A stretch of 64,000 bases of DNA, from the NCBI RefSeq assembly GCF_030643805.1, contig NZ_CP094656.1, forward strand, positions 2,666,001 to 2,730,000. Direction: 5' to 3'. The notes beneath the pieces were generated by a model, which saw only the letters and a program-made list of their open reading frames with translations, was not told the DNA's origin and searched no databases. Shown piece by piece: positions 17,317 to 25,198 of this stretch. Source of the stretch: Alkalihalobacillus sp. AL-G. Its GTDB lineage: Bacteria; Bacillota; Bacilli; Bacillales; Fictibacillaceae. Both the position numbers and the translations under genes were made by a program. Numbering within the stretch: the stretch's first letter is position 1; every line of letters starts with the position of its first letter.

Positions 17317-17323
<7 letters not shown>
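17161..17323. repeat. Perfect 76-bp tandem duplication plus 11-bp partial third copy
   Basis: The unit at 17161-17236 (beginning AAATTGGTTGCACCCTGACG, ending GTGCAATGAACTT) is repeated without change at 17237-17312, then AAATTGGTTGC starts again at 17313-17323, where it is the 3' end of tRNA-fMet. Each unit contains an inverted repeat GTTCATTG/CAATGAAC and a small palindrome ACCCTGACGGGT. It fills the spacer between tRNA-fMet and tRNA-Phe. Confidence 0.95.
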
Positions 17324-17393
<70 letters not shown>

Positions 17394-17413
17394 ACGATAG
17401 TATGATAAAAAAA

Positions 17414-17506
17414 TGGAGGAGGTAGAGGGATTCGAACCCCCGCGGGCTGTTACGCCCCTGGCGGTTTTCAAGACCGCTCCCTTCAGCCAGACTTGGGTAT
17501 ACCTCC
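17414..17506 (-). tRNA. tRNA-Ser (TGA)
   Basis: 93 bases with encoded CCA, a long variable arm (class II) and anticodon loop CTTGAAA, giving TGA. Acceptor GGAGGTA pairs with TACCTCC. Confidence 0.96.
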
Positions 17507-17526
17507 GTTAGCTAAATCAGTGTGAA

Positions 17527-17603
<77 letters not shown>

Positions 17604-17631
17604 ATATATATAAAGTTATGTATGCATTAAT

Positions 17632-17708
17632 TGGGGCGACTGATGGGAATCGAACCCACGAATGCCGGAACCACAATCCGGTGCGTTAACCACTTCGCCA
17701 CAATCGCC
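17632..17708 (-). tRNA. tRNA-His (GTG)
   Basis: 77 bases including the extra 5' G of histidine tRNAs and encoded CCA; anticodon loop TTGTGGT gives GTG. Confidence 0.96.
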
Positions 17709-17723
17709 ATGGTTTAAATATCA

Positions 17724-17800
17724 TGGTAGCGGCGGAGGGGATCGAACCCCCGACCTCACGGGTATGAACCGTACGCTCTAGCCAGCTGAGCTACACCGCC
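17724..17800 (-). tRNA. Elongator tRNA-Met (CAT)
   Basis: 77 bases with encoded CCA, starting GGCGGTGTAGCTCAGCTGGC; anticodon CAT in GTTCATACC. Matches the Bacillus elongator methionine tRNA rather than the initiator. Confidence 0.94.
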
Positions 17801-17801
17801 A

Positions 17802-17876
17802 TGGCTCCACAGGCAGGACTCGAACCTGCGACCGATCGGTTAACAGCCGATAGCTCTACCACTGAGCTACTGTGGA
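17802..17876 (-). tRNA. tRNA-Asn (GTT)
   Basis: 75 bases with encoded CCA, starting TCCACAGTAGCTCAGTGG; anticodon loop CTGTTAA gives GTT. First gene of the operon. Confidence 0.96.
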
Positions 17877-17911
17877 ATAATCTTGATAAAGATTTTTTAA
17901 CGACAGAAACA

Positions 17912-17940
17912 AGTATATCATTTTTATGACTACCAGTCAA
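17912..17940 (-). promoter_or_regulatory. Sigma-A promoter of the tRNA operon
   Basis: Minus-strand TTGACT (17935-17940) and TATACT (17912-17917) with a 17-base spacer, 36 bases upstream of tRNA-Asn. Near-consensus, as expected for stable RNA. Confidence 0.8.
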
Positions 17941-17956
17941 ACCTTTTGTTGTTGGT

Positions 17957-18026
17957 AATTTGAGTTGTCACAAAACAGGGACAAAACATAATATATCACG
18001 TTCCGTCCCCGTGTGCAACTCAAATT
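17957..18026. repeat. 70-bp REP-like palindrome
   Basis: AATTTGAGTTG (17957-17967) is the exact inverse of CAACTCAAATT (18016-18026). Inside it CAGGGAC and GTCCCCG form a second paired block around an AT-rich centre, with CACA/GTGTG between. GGGGACGGAAC near the edge is the kind of motif seen in REP/RAYT-associated palindromes of Bacillaceae. It lies between yqgC and the tRNA promoter. Confidence 0.6.
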
Positions 18027-18067
18027 TTCTCGTTGTTCGCAAGTGATTTTTTACTGTTGGATAAGTA

Positions 18068-18553
18068 TCAACCAAGCACTTGAATAAAGAAATAAATAAT
18101 CATACCGACCTGGATTATAAGTTTGATCGCAGTACCACCAATAAAGCCAAGCAACGAACCTATTCCAACCTGAACGGCTTGTTTCAGATTGCCCTTTTGA
18201 TGGATTGCCTCACCTATTATTGCTCCTGCAAATGGTCCTATCAAAATACCAATAATCGGAATAACGATTGGTCCAATAATCAAACCGATGGTACTCCCCC
18301 AGATTGCATATTTACTTCCACCACGTTTTTGAACTCCAAAATAATTACTTGCATAGTCGGTTACATAAAGCAGAAGAATGAGAATGCCCTGTATAATCCA
18401 GAACATGATTGTTAGCTGTTCGAAGCCTTCCAACCATCCATAAACAAGAAATCCGCCAATTAGAAAAAATGAAGCCGGTAAAATCGGATAAATAAGCCCC
18501 ACAAAGGACAGTAAAAAGAGTAATCCGACTACCAGCCATGTAGTAAGTTCCAT
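18068..18553 (-). CDS. yqgC: DUF456 membrane protein YqgC
   Basis: 161 residues with four to five hydrophobic segments and glycine-rich turns (IGPIVIPIIGILIGPFAGAIIGE) typical of DUF456. Function unknown. It is next to sodA in B. subtilis too; here the tRNA operon lies between. Its ATG touches the stop of the Na/Pi transporter gene (18553/18554), so the two are likely co-transcribed. No catalytic motif is visible. Confidence 0.85.
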   Translation of the reverse strand: MELTTWLVVGLLFLLSFVGLIYPILPASFFLIGGFLVYGWLEGFEQLTIMFWIIQGILILLLYVTDYASNYFGVQKRGGSKYAIWGSTIGLIIGPIVIPIIGILIGPFAGAIIGEAIHQKGNLKQAVQVGIGSLLGFIGGTAIKLIIQVGMIIYFFIQVLG

Positions 18554-20185
18554 TTATTCTTCTTCTCCTAACACATATTCAGCAATGTTTACTGCATGAT
18601 CACCAATACGTTCAAGATTGCTAAGAATATCAACAAAAACGATTCCTGCCGCACCACTACACTTGCCTTCATTTAAACGAAGGATGTGTTGCTTACGTAG
18701 CGTTCGCTCCATTTTATCGATTGCATCTTCCATTTTTACAACTTTTTGTGCTTTTTCTTTGTCGTCATGTTCCATTGCCATGAATGCTTCATCAATCGTC
18801 GACATTGTAAGCTGGAACATTTCTTCTAAGTCACTGAATGCTTTATCAGAAATAACGACTTTATGTGCTAACTGATACTCGATCAGCTCAATGATATTTT
18901 CCATATGATCCCCGATCCGTTCGATATCACGGACAGAATCCATAAGAATCGAATGTTGCTCAGAATCATGGGCGGTCAGTGTATAGGACGAAAGCTTTAC
19001 TAAATAATCGGTGATACGTTGATCTAAATTGTTGATCGCTTCTTCGTATTGATAGGTTTTTTCAGCATTTCGCTTATCATTCGTATCAAGGTATTTAAAT
19101 GCTTCTGTTAAGCCTTGTTTTGCAAAATCTGCCATGCGCAACACTTCAAGTTTGGCTTGTCCAATAGCAACCGCAGGAGAGCGTTCAAGGAAAATCGGAT
19201 CAAGGTGCTTCGCTTTGTGGTCGATTGTACTGTCTTCACCTGGGATAAGCTTTGTTACGATATAGGCTAACACTCCAATGAACCAAAATTGAATTAGTGT
19301 ATTTGATATGTTAAAAGTTCCATGAGCATACGCTATTTGCATTTTCGGATCTAAATTTAACCAGTTTGTTAAAAATTCTACAAGGTAAGTAAATGGAACG
19401 AGTAATAGTAAGAAGATTGTCGTTCCAAGCAGGTTGAAAATCACGTGTGTCGCTGCCGCTCTTCTTGCTGCAACACTTGCTCCAATCGAAGCTAATACTG
19501 CTGTAATCGTCGTACCGATGTTATCACCAAACAGGACTGGCAACGCTGCATGTAAACCAATGGTACCTTGTGCATATAATTCCTGAAGGATACCGATTGT
19601 CGCACTTGAGCTCTGTACGATCACAGTAAACAACGTACCGATGACTACACCGAGAATTGGATTCTCACTCATTGTTGCCGTAAGATCACGGAAGGCTTCA
19701 AGAGTTCGTAACGGTCTCATTCCGTCACCCATCAATTCCAAACCATAAAATAGTGCACCGAATCCAAAAATGATTTGACCGATGTTTTTAGCTTTTTTCG
19801 AATTGAAGAAAAAGATAAGAAAAGTTCCGGCTGCCACAATTGGTAAAGAGTATGCTCCTATATCAATACCGATGATAAAAGCAGTGATCGTCGTCCCGAT
19901 GTTCGCTCCCATCACAACTCCTATCGCCTGTCGGAGTGTCATAAACCCTGCATTAACAAGCCCAACTGTTAGTACGGTTGTACCAGAGCTTGATTGGATT
20001 AAAATCGTTACAATCGCCCCAGCAAGGACACCCATGAACGGATTCGATGTAAACCGGTCCAAAATATCTCTTAGACGGTCACCCGCTGCATTTTGCAGGC
20101 CGTCCCCCATATACTTGATCCCGAAAAGGAAAATACCGAGACCACCGAGAAACTCAAATATCATTTGCTGAATGTTGAGATCCAA
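18554..20185 (-). CDS. Na+/phosphate cotransporter with C-terminal PhoU-like domain
   Basis: 543 residues. Residues 1-310 contain two inverted Na/Pi cotransporter repeats with the QSSSGTTVLTVG and QSSSATIGILQE signatures and about eight membrane spans. Residues about 335-540 are a cytoplasmic PhoU-like helical domain (DSVRDIERIGDHMENI and DILSNLERIGDHAVNIAE). It imports phosphate coupled to sodium. The neighbouring pst-phoU operon and a PHO-box-like array upstream suggest a role under phosphate limitation. The family name NptA/YjbB type fits; no symbol is assigned. Confidence 0.92.
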   Translation of the reverse strand: MDLNIQQMIFEFLGGLGIFLFGIKYMGDGLQNAAGDRLRDILDRFTSNPFMGVLAGAIVTILIQSSSGTTVLTVGLVNAGFMTLRQAIGVVMGANIGTTITAFIIGIDIGAYSLPIVAAGTFLIFFFNSKKAKNIGQIIFGFGALFYGLELMGDGMRPLRTLEAFRDLTATMSENPILGVVIGTLFTVIVQSSSATIGILQELYAQGTIGLHAALPVLFGDNIGTTITAVLASIGASVAARRAAATHVIFNLLGTTIFLLLLVPFTYLVEFLTNWLNLDPKMQIAYAHGTFNISNTLIQFWFIGVLAYIVTKLIPGEDSTIDHKAKHLDPIFLERSPAVAIGQAKLEVLRMADFAKQGLTEAFKYLDTNDKRNAEKTYQYEEAINNLDQRITDYLVKLSSYTLTAHDSEQHSILMDSVRDIERIGDHMENIIELIEYQLAHKVVISDKAFSDLEEMFQLTMSTIDEAFMAMEHDDKEKAQKVVKMEDAIDKMERTLRKQHILRLNEGKCSGAAGIVFVDILSNLERIGDHAVNIAEYVLGEEE

Positions 20186-20234
20186 AAATTTTCAACTCCC
20201 ACACATTATTTTCGACACAAATTGCCCCATTCAT

Positions 20235-20262
20235 TATTAACTATTTTTAAATTGTTTGTAAA
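20235..20262 (-). promoter_or_regulatory. PHO-box-like repeats upstream of the Na/Pi cotransporter
   Basis: Minus-strand hexamers TTTACA (20257-20262), TTTAAA (20246-20251) and TTAATA (20235-20240) start exactly 11 bases apart, the same geometry as the pstS array. They lie 50-77 bases before the start codon. The region is AT-rich, so chance is possible. Confidence 0.5.
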
Positions 20263-20333
20263 GAGATTTAAGTAAATTTAATATTATTGTTTGTACACTT
20301 TATTGTTACTTCCCTCTTTTACTGATTTTTAAC

Positions 20334-20362
20334 TTGTCCGTTCTTTACGACAAAGATACAAT
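20334..20362 (+). promoter_or_regulatory. Probable sigma-A promoter of yqgB
   Basis: TTGTCC (20334-20339) and TACAAT (20357-20362) with a 17-base spacer, about 20 bases before the GGGGG ribosome site and the ATG at 20384. Confidence 0.55.
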
Positions 20363-20383
20363 GATTCTATAAAGGGGGAAATC

Positions 20384-21160
20384 ATGAATATATTTAAACA
20401 ATTTGCCATAAGCCTTTATTCACCTAAAACAATGGCCATGTTTCGTTTTCAGAAAATCGGTAAAACGATCGGATATGTATTTGTAATGATGTTGATTGCG
20501 TATATTTTCACAGGAACCCATCTTGCTTTAAAGATTTCAAATGGGGTTTCCGATTTTAAGCAAGTAATCAACCAGGACGTTCCCGAATTCACATTAAGCG
20601 ATGGACAGCTCTCTTCCGAGATTGATGATCCAATAATTAAGCAGGATAGTCTTCAAACGTTCATCTTTGATACCACGGGAGAAATCACCCGTGATGATCT
20701 AGATCAGTATGATGAAACCGTTGCAATATTACAAGACCGAATTCTTCTTAAATCTGCAGGAAAGGTCGATTCAGTCGAGTATAGTATGTTTCAGAATGCG
20801 AGTTTTACAAAATCAGATATCATGGACATATTGGATCAGTTAAGCTCTTTTCTACCGGCTATCATTTCGATCGTGATCATAGTTACCTACATTTTTGCAA
20901 CCGCTCTAAAATTCATCGGGATTACCGTTCTTGCACTGATCGGATTGTTAATAAAGAGCGTCATGAAACGTAAACTTTCTTACAAACAACTTTGGATTTT
21001 ATCGGCTTATGCTGTTACGTTGCCAACGATATTTTTCGTATTGATGAAATTATTCAGCATCACTGTCACAGGACAATTTTTCATCTATTGGTTTGTCGCA
21101 ATAGCCATACTAACGTCAGTTATCTATAAAGTGCCGATGCCGAAAAAAACGATAGAATAA
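20384..21160 (+). CDS. yqgB: DUF1189 membrane protein YqgB
   Basis: 258 residues starting MNIFKQFAISLYSPKTMAMF, the usual opening of DUF1189 proteins. Membrane spans lie near residues 30-50, 165-190, 195-215 and 220-250, with an extracytoplasmic domain between the first two. Function unknown; related proteins are linked to maltodextrin uptake or sporulation loci, which I cannot apply here. AAAGGGGG precedes the ATG by six bases. Gene order next to yqgC supports the name. Confidence 0.82.
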   Translation: MNIFKQFAISLYSPKTMAMFRFQKIGKTIGYVFVMMLIAYIFTGTHLALKISNGVSDFKQVINQDVPEFTLSDGQLSSEIDDPIIKQDSLQTFIFDTTGEITRDDLDQYDETVAILQDRILLKSAGKVDSVEYSMFQNASFTKSDIMDILDQLSSFLPAIISIVIIVTYIFATALKFIGITVLALIGLLIKSVMKRKLSYKQLWILSAYAVTLPTIFFVLMKLFSITVTGQFFIYWFVAIAILTSVIYKVPMPKKTIE

Positions 21161-21164
21161 GAAA

Positions 21165-21193
21165 AAGAGGGAAGACGTTATGTCTGCCCTCTT
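21165..21193. terminator. Bidirectional terminator between yqgB and the DUF1002 gene
   Basis: AAGAGGGAAGAC and GTCTGCCCTCTT form a stem with one mismatch and a 5-base loop; an A-run on the left serves the minus strand. Confidence 0.7.
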
Positions 21194-21198
21194 CCAAT

Positions 21199-22065
21199 TT
21201 ATTTGAAAAGTCCTTTAATCGCTTCGATGATGGCAATAAAGAAATCTAAGATGCTACGGATAAAGCTTTGCGTTTCTTCTTTATTTAAGAACTTACTTAA
21301 ATTATTACGTACATTTTCAAGATTTGTTTGTACTTCATTCCAATCGATGTTCAAATCCTTCATTCGATCAAACAACGAAACAAGACCATTCAATTCTTCT
21401 TCTGTGAGTGTGATTCCAACTTCTTCTGCAACTCGTTCGATCAATGCACGCAGGTCTTCTAGTGATTCCACCGGGTTTTCAGCAAGCTCCGTCTTGATCT
21501 TTGTCATCAATTCCGTTGCCTTGTCAGCTCCAACACGATCCCCTAATTTTACGGTTCGAACCATTTCCTCATTGGCAACTTGTTTCTTCTCTTCCGGAAT
21601 TTCAATATTGGTTGTTACTTCATACGCTTTTAAAATCCCAGTCAATCCAGCTGTCCCAGAAACATCGAACGGTGCAGTTACATAAATGTCAGCATCCGTT
21701 ACACCTGCAGTTGTTAAGGCATTTGCGTACATTTCTTCTGTAACCCAATCAATATTGTTTGTTTTTACATTTAATCCGGCGCCCTCTTCTGCAATCGTAA
21801 TCTTTGTTGAAGAAATTGCGCGTGTACCGATTTGTGCCTTTGATATATAGTCACCGAGGTATTGATGTTCTTCCTCATTTGATACCGTAACCGTTTGGAC
21901 ATCGTTTGGAACGTCCATCTCTTCAAGTAATTGCTGTTTCTGCTGTTCAGAGAGATCCTCACCCAACGTTACAATCACATCCCCAGGTGCAGCATCTGCA
22001 AATACTACTGCTGGTATCATGCAAACAGCCAAAATCGTTACAATCATCCATTTTTTAAATCGCAT
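21199..22065 (-). CDS. Secreted DUF1002 protein
   Basis: 288 residues. A cleavable signal peptide (MRFKKWMIVTILAVCMIPAVVFADA) precedes a region with GDVIVTLGEDLSEQQKQQLL, EHQYLGDYISKAQIGTRAISS and SGTAGLTGILKAYE, all characteristic of the DUF1002 family (YpuA-like). The C-terminal 90 residues are helical and end in a weakly hydrophobic segment. Extracellular, function unknown. Convergent with yqgB across a shared terminator. It is not the B. subtilis yqgA product as far as I can tell. Confidence 0.8.
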   Translation of the reverse strand: MRFKKWMIVTILAVCMIPAVVFADAAPGDVIVTLGEDLSEQQKQQLLEEMDVPNDVQTVTVSNEEEHQYLGDYISKAQIGTRAISSTKITIAEEGAGLNVKTNNIDWVTEEMYANALTTAGVTDADIYVTAPFDVSGTAGLTGILKAYEVTTNIEIPEEKKQVANEEMVRTVKLGDRVGADKATELMTKIKTELAENPVESLEDLRALIERVAEEVGITLTEEELNGLVSLFDRMKDLNIDWNEVQTNLENVRNNLSKFLNKEETQSFIRSILDFFIAIIEAIKGLFK

Positions 22066-22246
22066 GTTTGGTATTCCCCTTTGTAAAAGAATTCTCTATA
22101 CCATACGTTGTAAAATTGATTTTCTGTACGTACTTTCCTTATTTTACTAGATTCTTGTATTCCTGAATACACCTAATTCTTTCATCATATTTGAGTGGGA
22201 CAAGCATATATATGTACTAAGTGATAAAGATTGGACGTGAACATTT

Positions 22247-22564
22247 GTGAAAAAACTAGTTATAGCAATTATGTTTATTCTATTATTTTATAGCATTTAT
22301 TTTGATCTGAAGGTTGGTACACTTCCTACCGCTTCCACGATACAAGCCCCGGTTGTAGAGGCAAAAAAAGAACCTAAGCAACCTTATAAAGACATTACAG
22401 TAAGTTCAGGTGAAACAGTCCTTACGATTTTAGAGCGAATCCATGAGGGAAAGCTACCTGTACCAATCCAAACAGCAGTGAAGGATTTTGAAAAATTAAA
22501 TGTTGATACTTCAGCACAGGCTATACAAGCGAATAGGACATATCGATTTCCAATCTATCGATAA
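22247..22564 (+). CDS. yqfZ: YqfZ, small exported LysM-like protein
   Basis: 105 residues. Begins at GTG with an N-terminal hydrophobic segment (KLVIAIMFILLFYSIYF), followed by YKDITVSSGETVLTILERIHEGKLPVPI, which reads as a LysM-type motif, and ends RANRTYRFPIYR. It is likely anchored in the membrane with the domain outside, perhaps binding peptidoglycan. The ribosome site before the GTG is weak. The position next to ispG (yqfY) matches B. subtilis yqfZ. Confidence 0.75.
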   Translation: MKKLVIAIMFILLFYSIYFDLKVGTLPTASTIQAPVVEAKKEPKQPYKDITVSSGETVLTILERIHEGKLPVPIQTAVKDFEKLNVDTSAQAIQANRTYRFPIYR

Positions 22565-22672
22565 CAACATCCTTTCCTTGCCAAATCCATCGTTCAATTG
22601 CTAAAATGAAATCGTATATGTAGTAGAGGATGTTCAACATACTAGAGACGTCCTTAAAGGAGCGATTAATTA

Positions 22673-23782
22673 ATGAGTGAAATTACTCACCGTACGAAAA
22701 CACGTCCAGTCAAAGTTGGTAATTTAACGATTGGCGGAAACGATGAAGTCGTTGTTCAAAGTATGACGACAACAAAAACACATGACGTAGAAGCAACTGT
22801 AAAGGAAATTCACCGATTAGAAGAAGCAGGCTGTCAAATAGTCCGGGTAGCTTGTCCTGATATGAGAGCAGCAGAAGCGATTTCGGAAATTAAGAAGCAG
22901 ATCAATATTCCGCTTGTGGTGGATATCCACTTTGATTATAAACTCGCCTTAAAATCCATAGAAGGTGGAGCGGATAAGATTCGAATCAATCCAGGAAACA
23001 TCGGCCGTAAAGAAAAAGTGGAAGCAGTCGTTAAAGCGGCTAAAGCAAAAGGAATTCCGATTCGAATCGGAGTGAATGCTGGATCTCTTGAAAAGAAGTT
23101 TTTGGAGAAATACGGGTACCCAACAGCAGATGGAATGGTTGAAAGTGCTTTAAGTCATATAAAGATTCTTGAAGATTTAGATTTTCATGACATCATCGTC
23201 TCAATGAAGGCATCTGACGTCAGTTTGGCAATTGAAGCGTACGAGAAAGCTTCAAAAGCATTTGACTACCCGCTACACCTCGGAATAACCGAATCCGGTA
23301 CACTATTTGCTGGTACAGTAAAAAGTGCAGCAGGACTCGGTGTCATTCTTAATAAAGGGATTGGAAATACTGTAAGAATTTCGTTAAGTGCCGACCCCGT
23401 TGAAGAGGTCAAGGTTGCTCGAGAGCTTCTCAAAACATTCGGACTTGCAGCGAATGCAGCGACATTGATTTCCTGCCCAACATGCGGACGAATTGAAATC
23501 GACCTGATTTCAATTGCGAATGAAGTCGAGGAATATATTTCCAAAATCAAAGCACCGCTAAAAGTAGCCGTTCTTGGATGTGCTGTAAACGGGCCGGGAG
23601 AAGCTCGTGAAGCAGATATCGGCATTGCCGGTGCACGTGGCGAAGGATTGTTGTTCCGTCATGGGGAAATCATCAGAAAAATTCCTGAAGAAACAATGGT
23701 TGATGAGTTGAAAAAAGAAGTCGATAAATTGGCAGAAGAGCATTACGCCAAAATGGCCAAAGATGCTGAAACGGTCAAATAA
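22673..23782 (+). CDS. ispG: 4-hydroxy-3-methylbut-2-en-1-yl diphosphate synthase (flavodoxin/ferredoxin)
   Basis: 369 residues. Opens with [19 protein letters not shown] and a TIM-barrel containing [11 protein letters not shown] and DIHFDYKLA. The C-terminal domain holds the [4Fe-4S] cysteines in [11 protein letters not shown] and [12 protein letters not shown]. It reduces MEcPP to HMBPP, the penultimate step of the MEP isoprenoid pathway; IspH at 34682 does the last step. AAAGGAGCG precedes the ATG. Followed by a strong terminator. Confidence 0.97.
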   Translation: MSEITHRTKTRPVKVGNLTIGGNDEVVVQSMTTTKTHDVEATVKEIHRLEEAGCQIVRVACPDMRAAEAISEIKKQINIPLVVDIHFDYKLALKSIEGGADKIRINPGNIGRKEKVEAVVKAAKAKGIPIRIGVNAGSLEKKFLEKYGYPTADGMVESALSHIKILEDLDFHDIIVSMKASDVSLAIEAYEKASKAFDYPLHLGITESGTLFAGTVKSAAGLGVILNKGIGNTVRISLSADPVEEVKVARELLKTFGLAANAATLISCPTCGRIEIDLISIANEVEEYISKIKAPLKVAVLGCAVNGPGEAREADIGIAGARGEGLLFRHGEIIRKIPEETMVDELKKEVDKLAEEHYAKMAKDAETVK

Positions 23783-23803
23783 ACATTTTTTTCCTATAAA
23801 ATA

Positions 23804-23840
23804 AACGGAGGCGGTCAGATGACCGTCTCCGTTCTTTTTT
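23804..23840 (+). terminator. Rho-independent terminator of ispG
   Basis: AACGGAGGCGGTC pairs with GACCGTCTCCGTT across a 4-base loop (one mismatch), followed by CTTTTTT. Confidence 0.88.
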
Positions 23841-23842
23841 AC

Positions 23843-24217
23843 CTAGAAGAATGGTGCAAAGAGAAGGCTTACTACGATTGATGCAATTCCTAATCCGATT
23901 GCCCAATTTCCAAGGGTAGTTGCTCCTCGTCTTCGCGCAAAGAAACCAACGATGATTCCTGCTGCGCCTAGTAAAACCGGGAGAAAAAATAAGGATACGA
24001 TCGATAGGGCTATCGCAAAAATCCCGATACCTCTTCCTTCTGTATCATCTGCATCCTCATAACTGCTCTCCATACGATCATCATTGCGATCATCATTCCG
24101 TGTGTCCCGCACTCGTTGTTGCTCAGGAAGAGGGAGAACTTCTGCTGCACTTTCTTCCATAAAATCGTTTTCATATTCTCTACGTTCTTCGTTTTCACGA
24201 TCGAATCGATTTTCCAT
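23843..24217 (-). CDS. yqfX: DUF4190-type membrane protein YqfX
   Basis: 124 residues. The first 60 are highly charged (RENEERREYENDFMEE, RNDDRNDDR), followed by two membrane spans (IGIFAIALSIVSLFFLPVLL and NWAIGLGIASIVVSLLFAPF) with a GFFARRRGATTLG turn, as in DUF4190 proteins. Function unknown. GAGAGGGATTCCA precedes the ATG. Its place beside ispG matches B. subtilis yqfX. The repeated NDDR stretch comes from a short internal repeat in the DNA. Confidence 0.8.
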   Translation of the reverse strand: MENRFDRENEERREYENDFMEESAAEVLPLPEQQRVRDTRNDDRNDDRMESSYEDADDTEGRGIGIFAIALSIVSLFFLPVLLGAAGIIVGFFARRRGATTLGNWAIGLGIASIVVSLLFAPFF

Positions 24218-24335
24218 TGGAATCCCTCTCTTTCATTAAAAGTGGAGGAGCCTTCTTATTATTCGTTGCTTTCTCCGCTTTAATGATGACAATCATTGTT
24301 AATATCGAAAGGGAAAGGAGAATGAGTTGGCTCAT
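24195..24335 (-). CDS. Possible 46-residue membrane peptide
   Basis: The minus strand encodes MSQLILLSLSILTMIVIIKAEK... ending GKSIRS, with one strong hydrophobic segment and a basic tail. GGGAGG lies 14 bases before the ATG, a long spacing. It overlaps the first codons of yqfX by 23 bases in another frame. No relative recognised; it may be a real small protein translated ahead of yqfX or a chance frame. Confidence 0.3.
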   Translation of the reverse strand: MSQLILLSLSILTMIVIIKAEKATNNKKAPPLLMKERDSNGKSIRS

Positions 24336-24398
24336 ATAGGCCGGATCATCCTCCCTAAAAGTTAAATTTTATTTTGTGGAAGGAATTTTCATCAAAGG

Positions 24399-24611
24399 TC
24401 AATGTCTCGGATGGAATGTGTGACAACAGGTTTCTGCAATATCCTTTGCCTTGTCTTTATGGCTGGCTTCGCCTACTAATTCTCCATTCGATGACAGGTC
24501 GTAGTGCTCATTTGCATGTCCGTCGATCTCGACAAGAATTGCATCTGCATGGCAGTTGTTCCCTTCAGCCCAATACGTACAATTCGACACATTACATTTT
24601 ACGATTGGCAT
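24399..24611 (-). CDS. DUF1540 cysteine-rich protein
   Basis: 70 residues starting MPIVKCNVSNCTYWAEGNNC, then CHADAILVEIDG and CCHTFHPRH near the end. The spaced cysteines (C6, C11, C20 and later CC) are the DUF1540 pattern, probably metal-binding. Function unknown; such proteins often lie near metal-uptake genes, and zur is the next gene upstream. AAGGAGGAGATGCT precedes the ATG. Separate from yqfX by about 180 bases. Confidence 0.85.
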   Translation of the reverse strand: MPIVKCNVSNCTYWAEGNNCHADAILVEIDGHANEHYDLSSNGELVGEASHKDKAKDIAETCCHTFHPRH

Positions 24612-24697
24612 AGCATCTCCTCCTTACGGTTAGAGTGCCTCAAAATCGATACTTTCATCACATTTAACAATGTCAACTGAATGTACTGCAACTGGGA

Positions 24698-25102
24698 TCA
24701 ATGACAATCCGTACAATAACCATAAATTTCAAACTTATGGTCTGTTACAGCAAAATTACCTACATTGACATCGGTCATTGGACAGGATTCTATTGCCCTT
24801 GTCTTTCCACAATCTAAGCAAATTACATGGTGATGGTGACCATCCGTTGAACAAGTAAACCGAAAATGTTTTTCGCCATCTAGTTCAGTTTCCTCCAACA
24901 CTCCGAGCTCTGCAAAAACTGAAAGGTTTCGATATATCGTGTCAAAACTGATTCCAGGATAAGAACTTTTCATATGCTCAAGAACGATCTTTGCAGAAAG
25001 GTACCGACGTTCGTTGGCAAAAAGCGTTAATAACATCTCGCGTTTTTTTGTATATTTAAATCCATTTTCCTTTAATATTAAAAGTGCTTCAGCGATGTTC
25101 AT
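24698..25102 (-). CDS. zur: Zinc-responsive Fur-family repressor Zur
   Basis: 134 residues. An N-terminal winged helix (YTKKREMLLTLFANERRYLS) is followed by the Fur dimer domain with DGHHHHVICLDCG and a C-terminal YGYCTDC, giving the two CxxC pairs of the structural zinc site and the regulatory His cluster. Fur-family identity is certain; Zur rather than Fur or PerR follows from its place next to znuBC and from B. subtilis zur (yqfV) at this locus. AGGGAGGGAACTTC precedes the ATG. An 11-bp inverted repeat sits 25 bases upstream. Confidence 0.9.
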   Translation of the reverse strand: MNIAEALLILKENGFKYTKKREMLLTLFANERRYLSAKIVLEHMKSSYPGISFDTIYRNLSVFAELGVLEETELDGEKHFRFTCSTDGHHHHVICLDCGKTRAIESCPMTDVNVGNFAVTDHKFEIYGYCTDCH

Positions 25103-25126
25103 GAAGTTCCCTCCCTTGCTTTTAGA

Positions 25127-25156
25127 ACATTAAGCTGTACAAGTTCAGCTTAATGT
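25127..25156. promoter_or_regulatory. 11-bp inverted repeat between znuB and zur
   Basis: ACATTAAGCTG (25127-25137) is the exact inverse of CAGCTTAATGT (25146-25156) with an 8-base loop. No T-run follows on the minus strand, so it may be an RNA hairpin that separates znuB from zur expression, or an operator. Confidence 0.55.
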
Positions 25157-25198
25157 TGTCTGTGGGACTGTCGTTATCTCTTTCACAAAAACTTGGCT

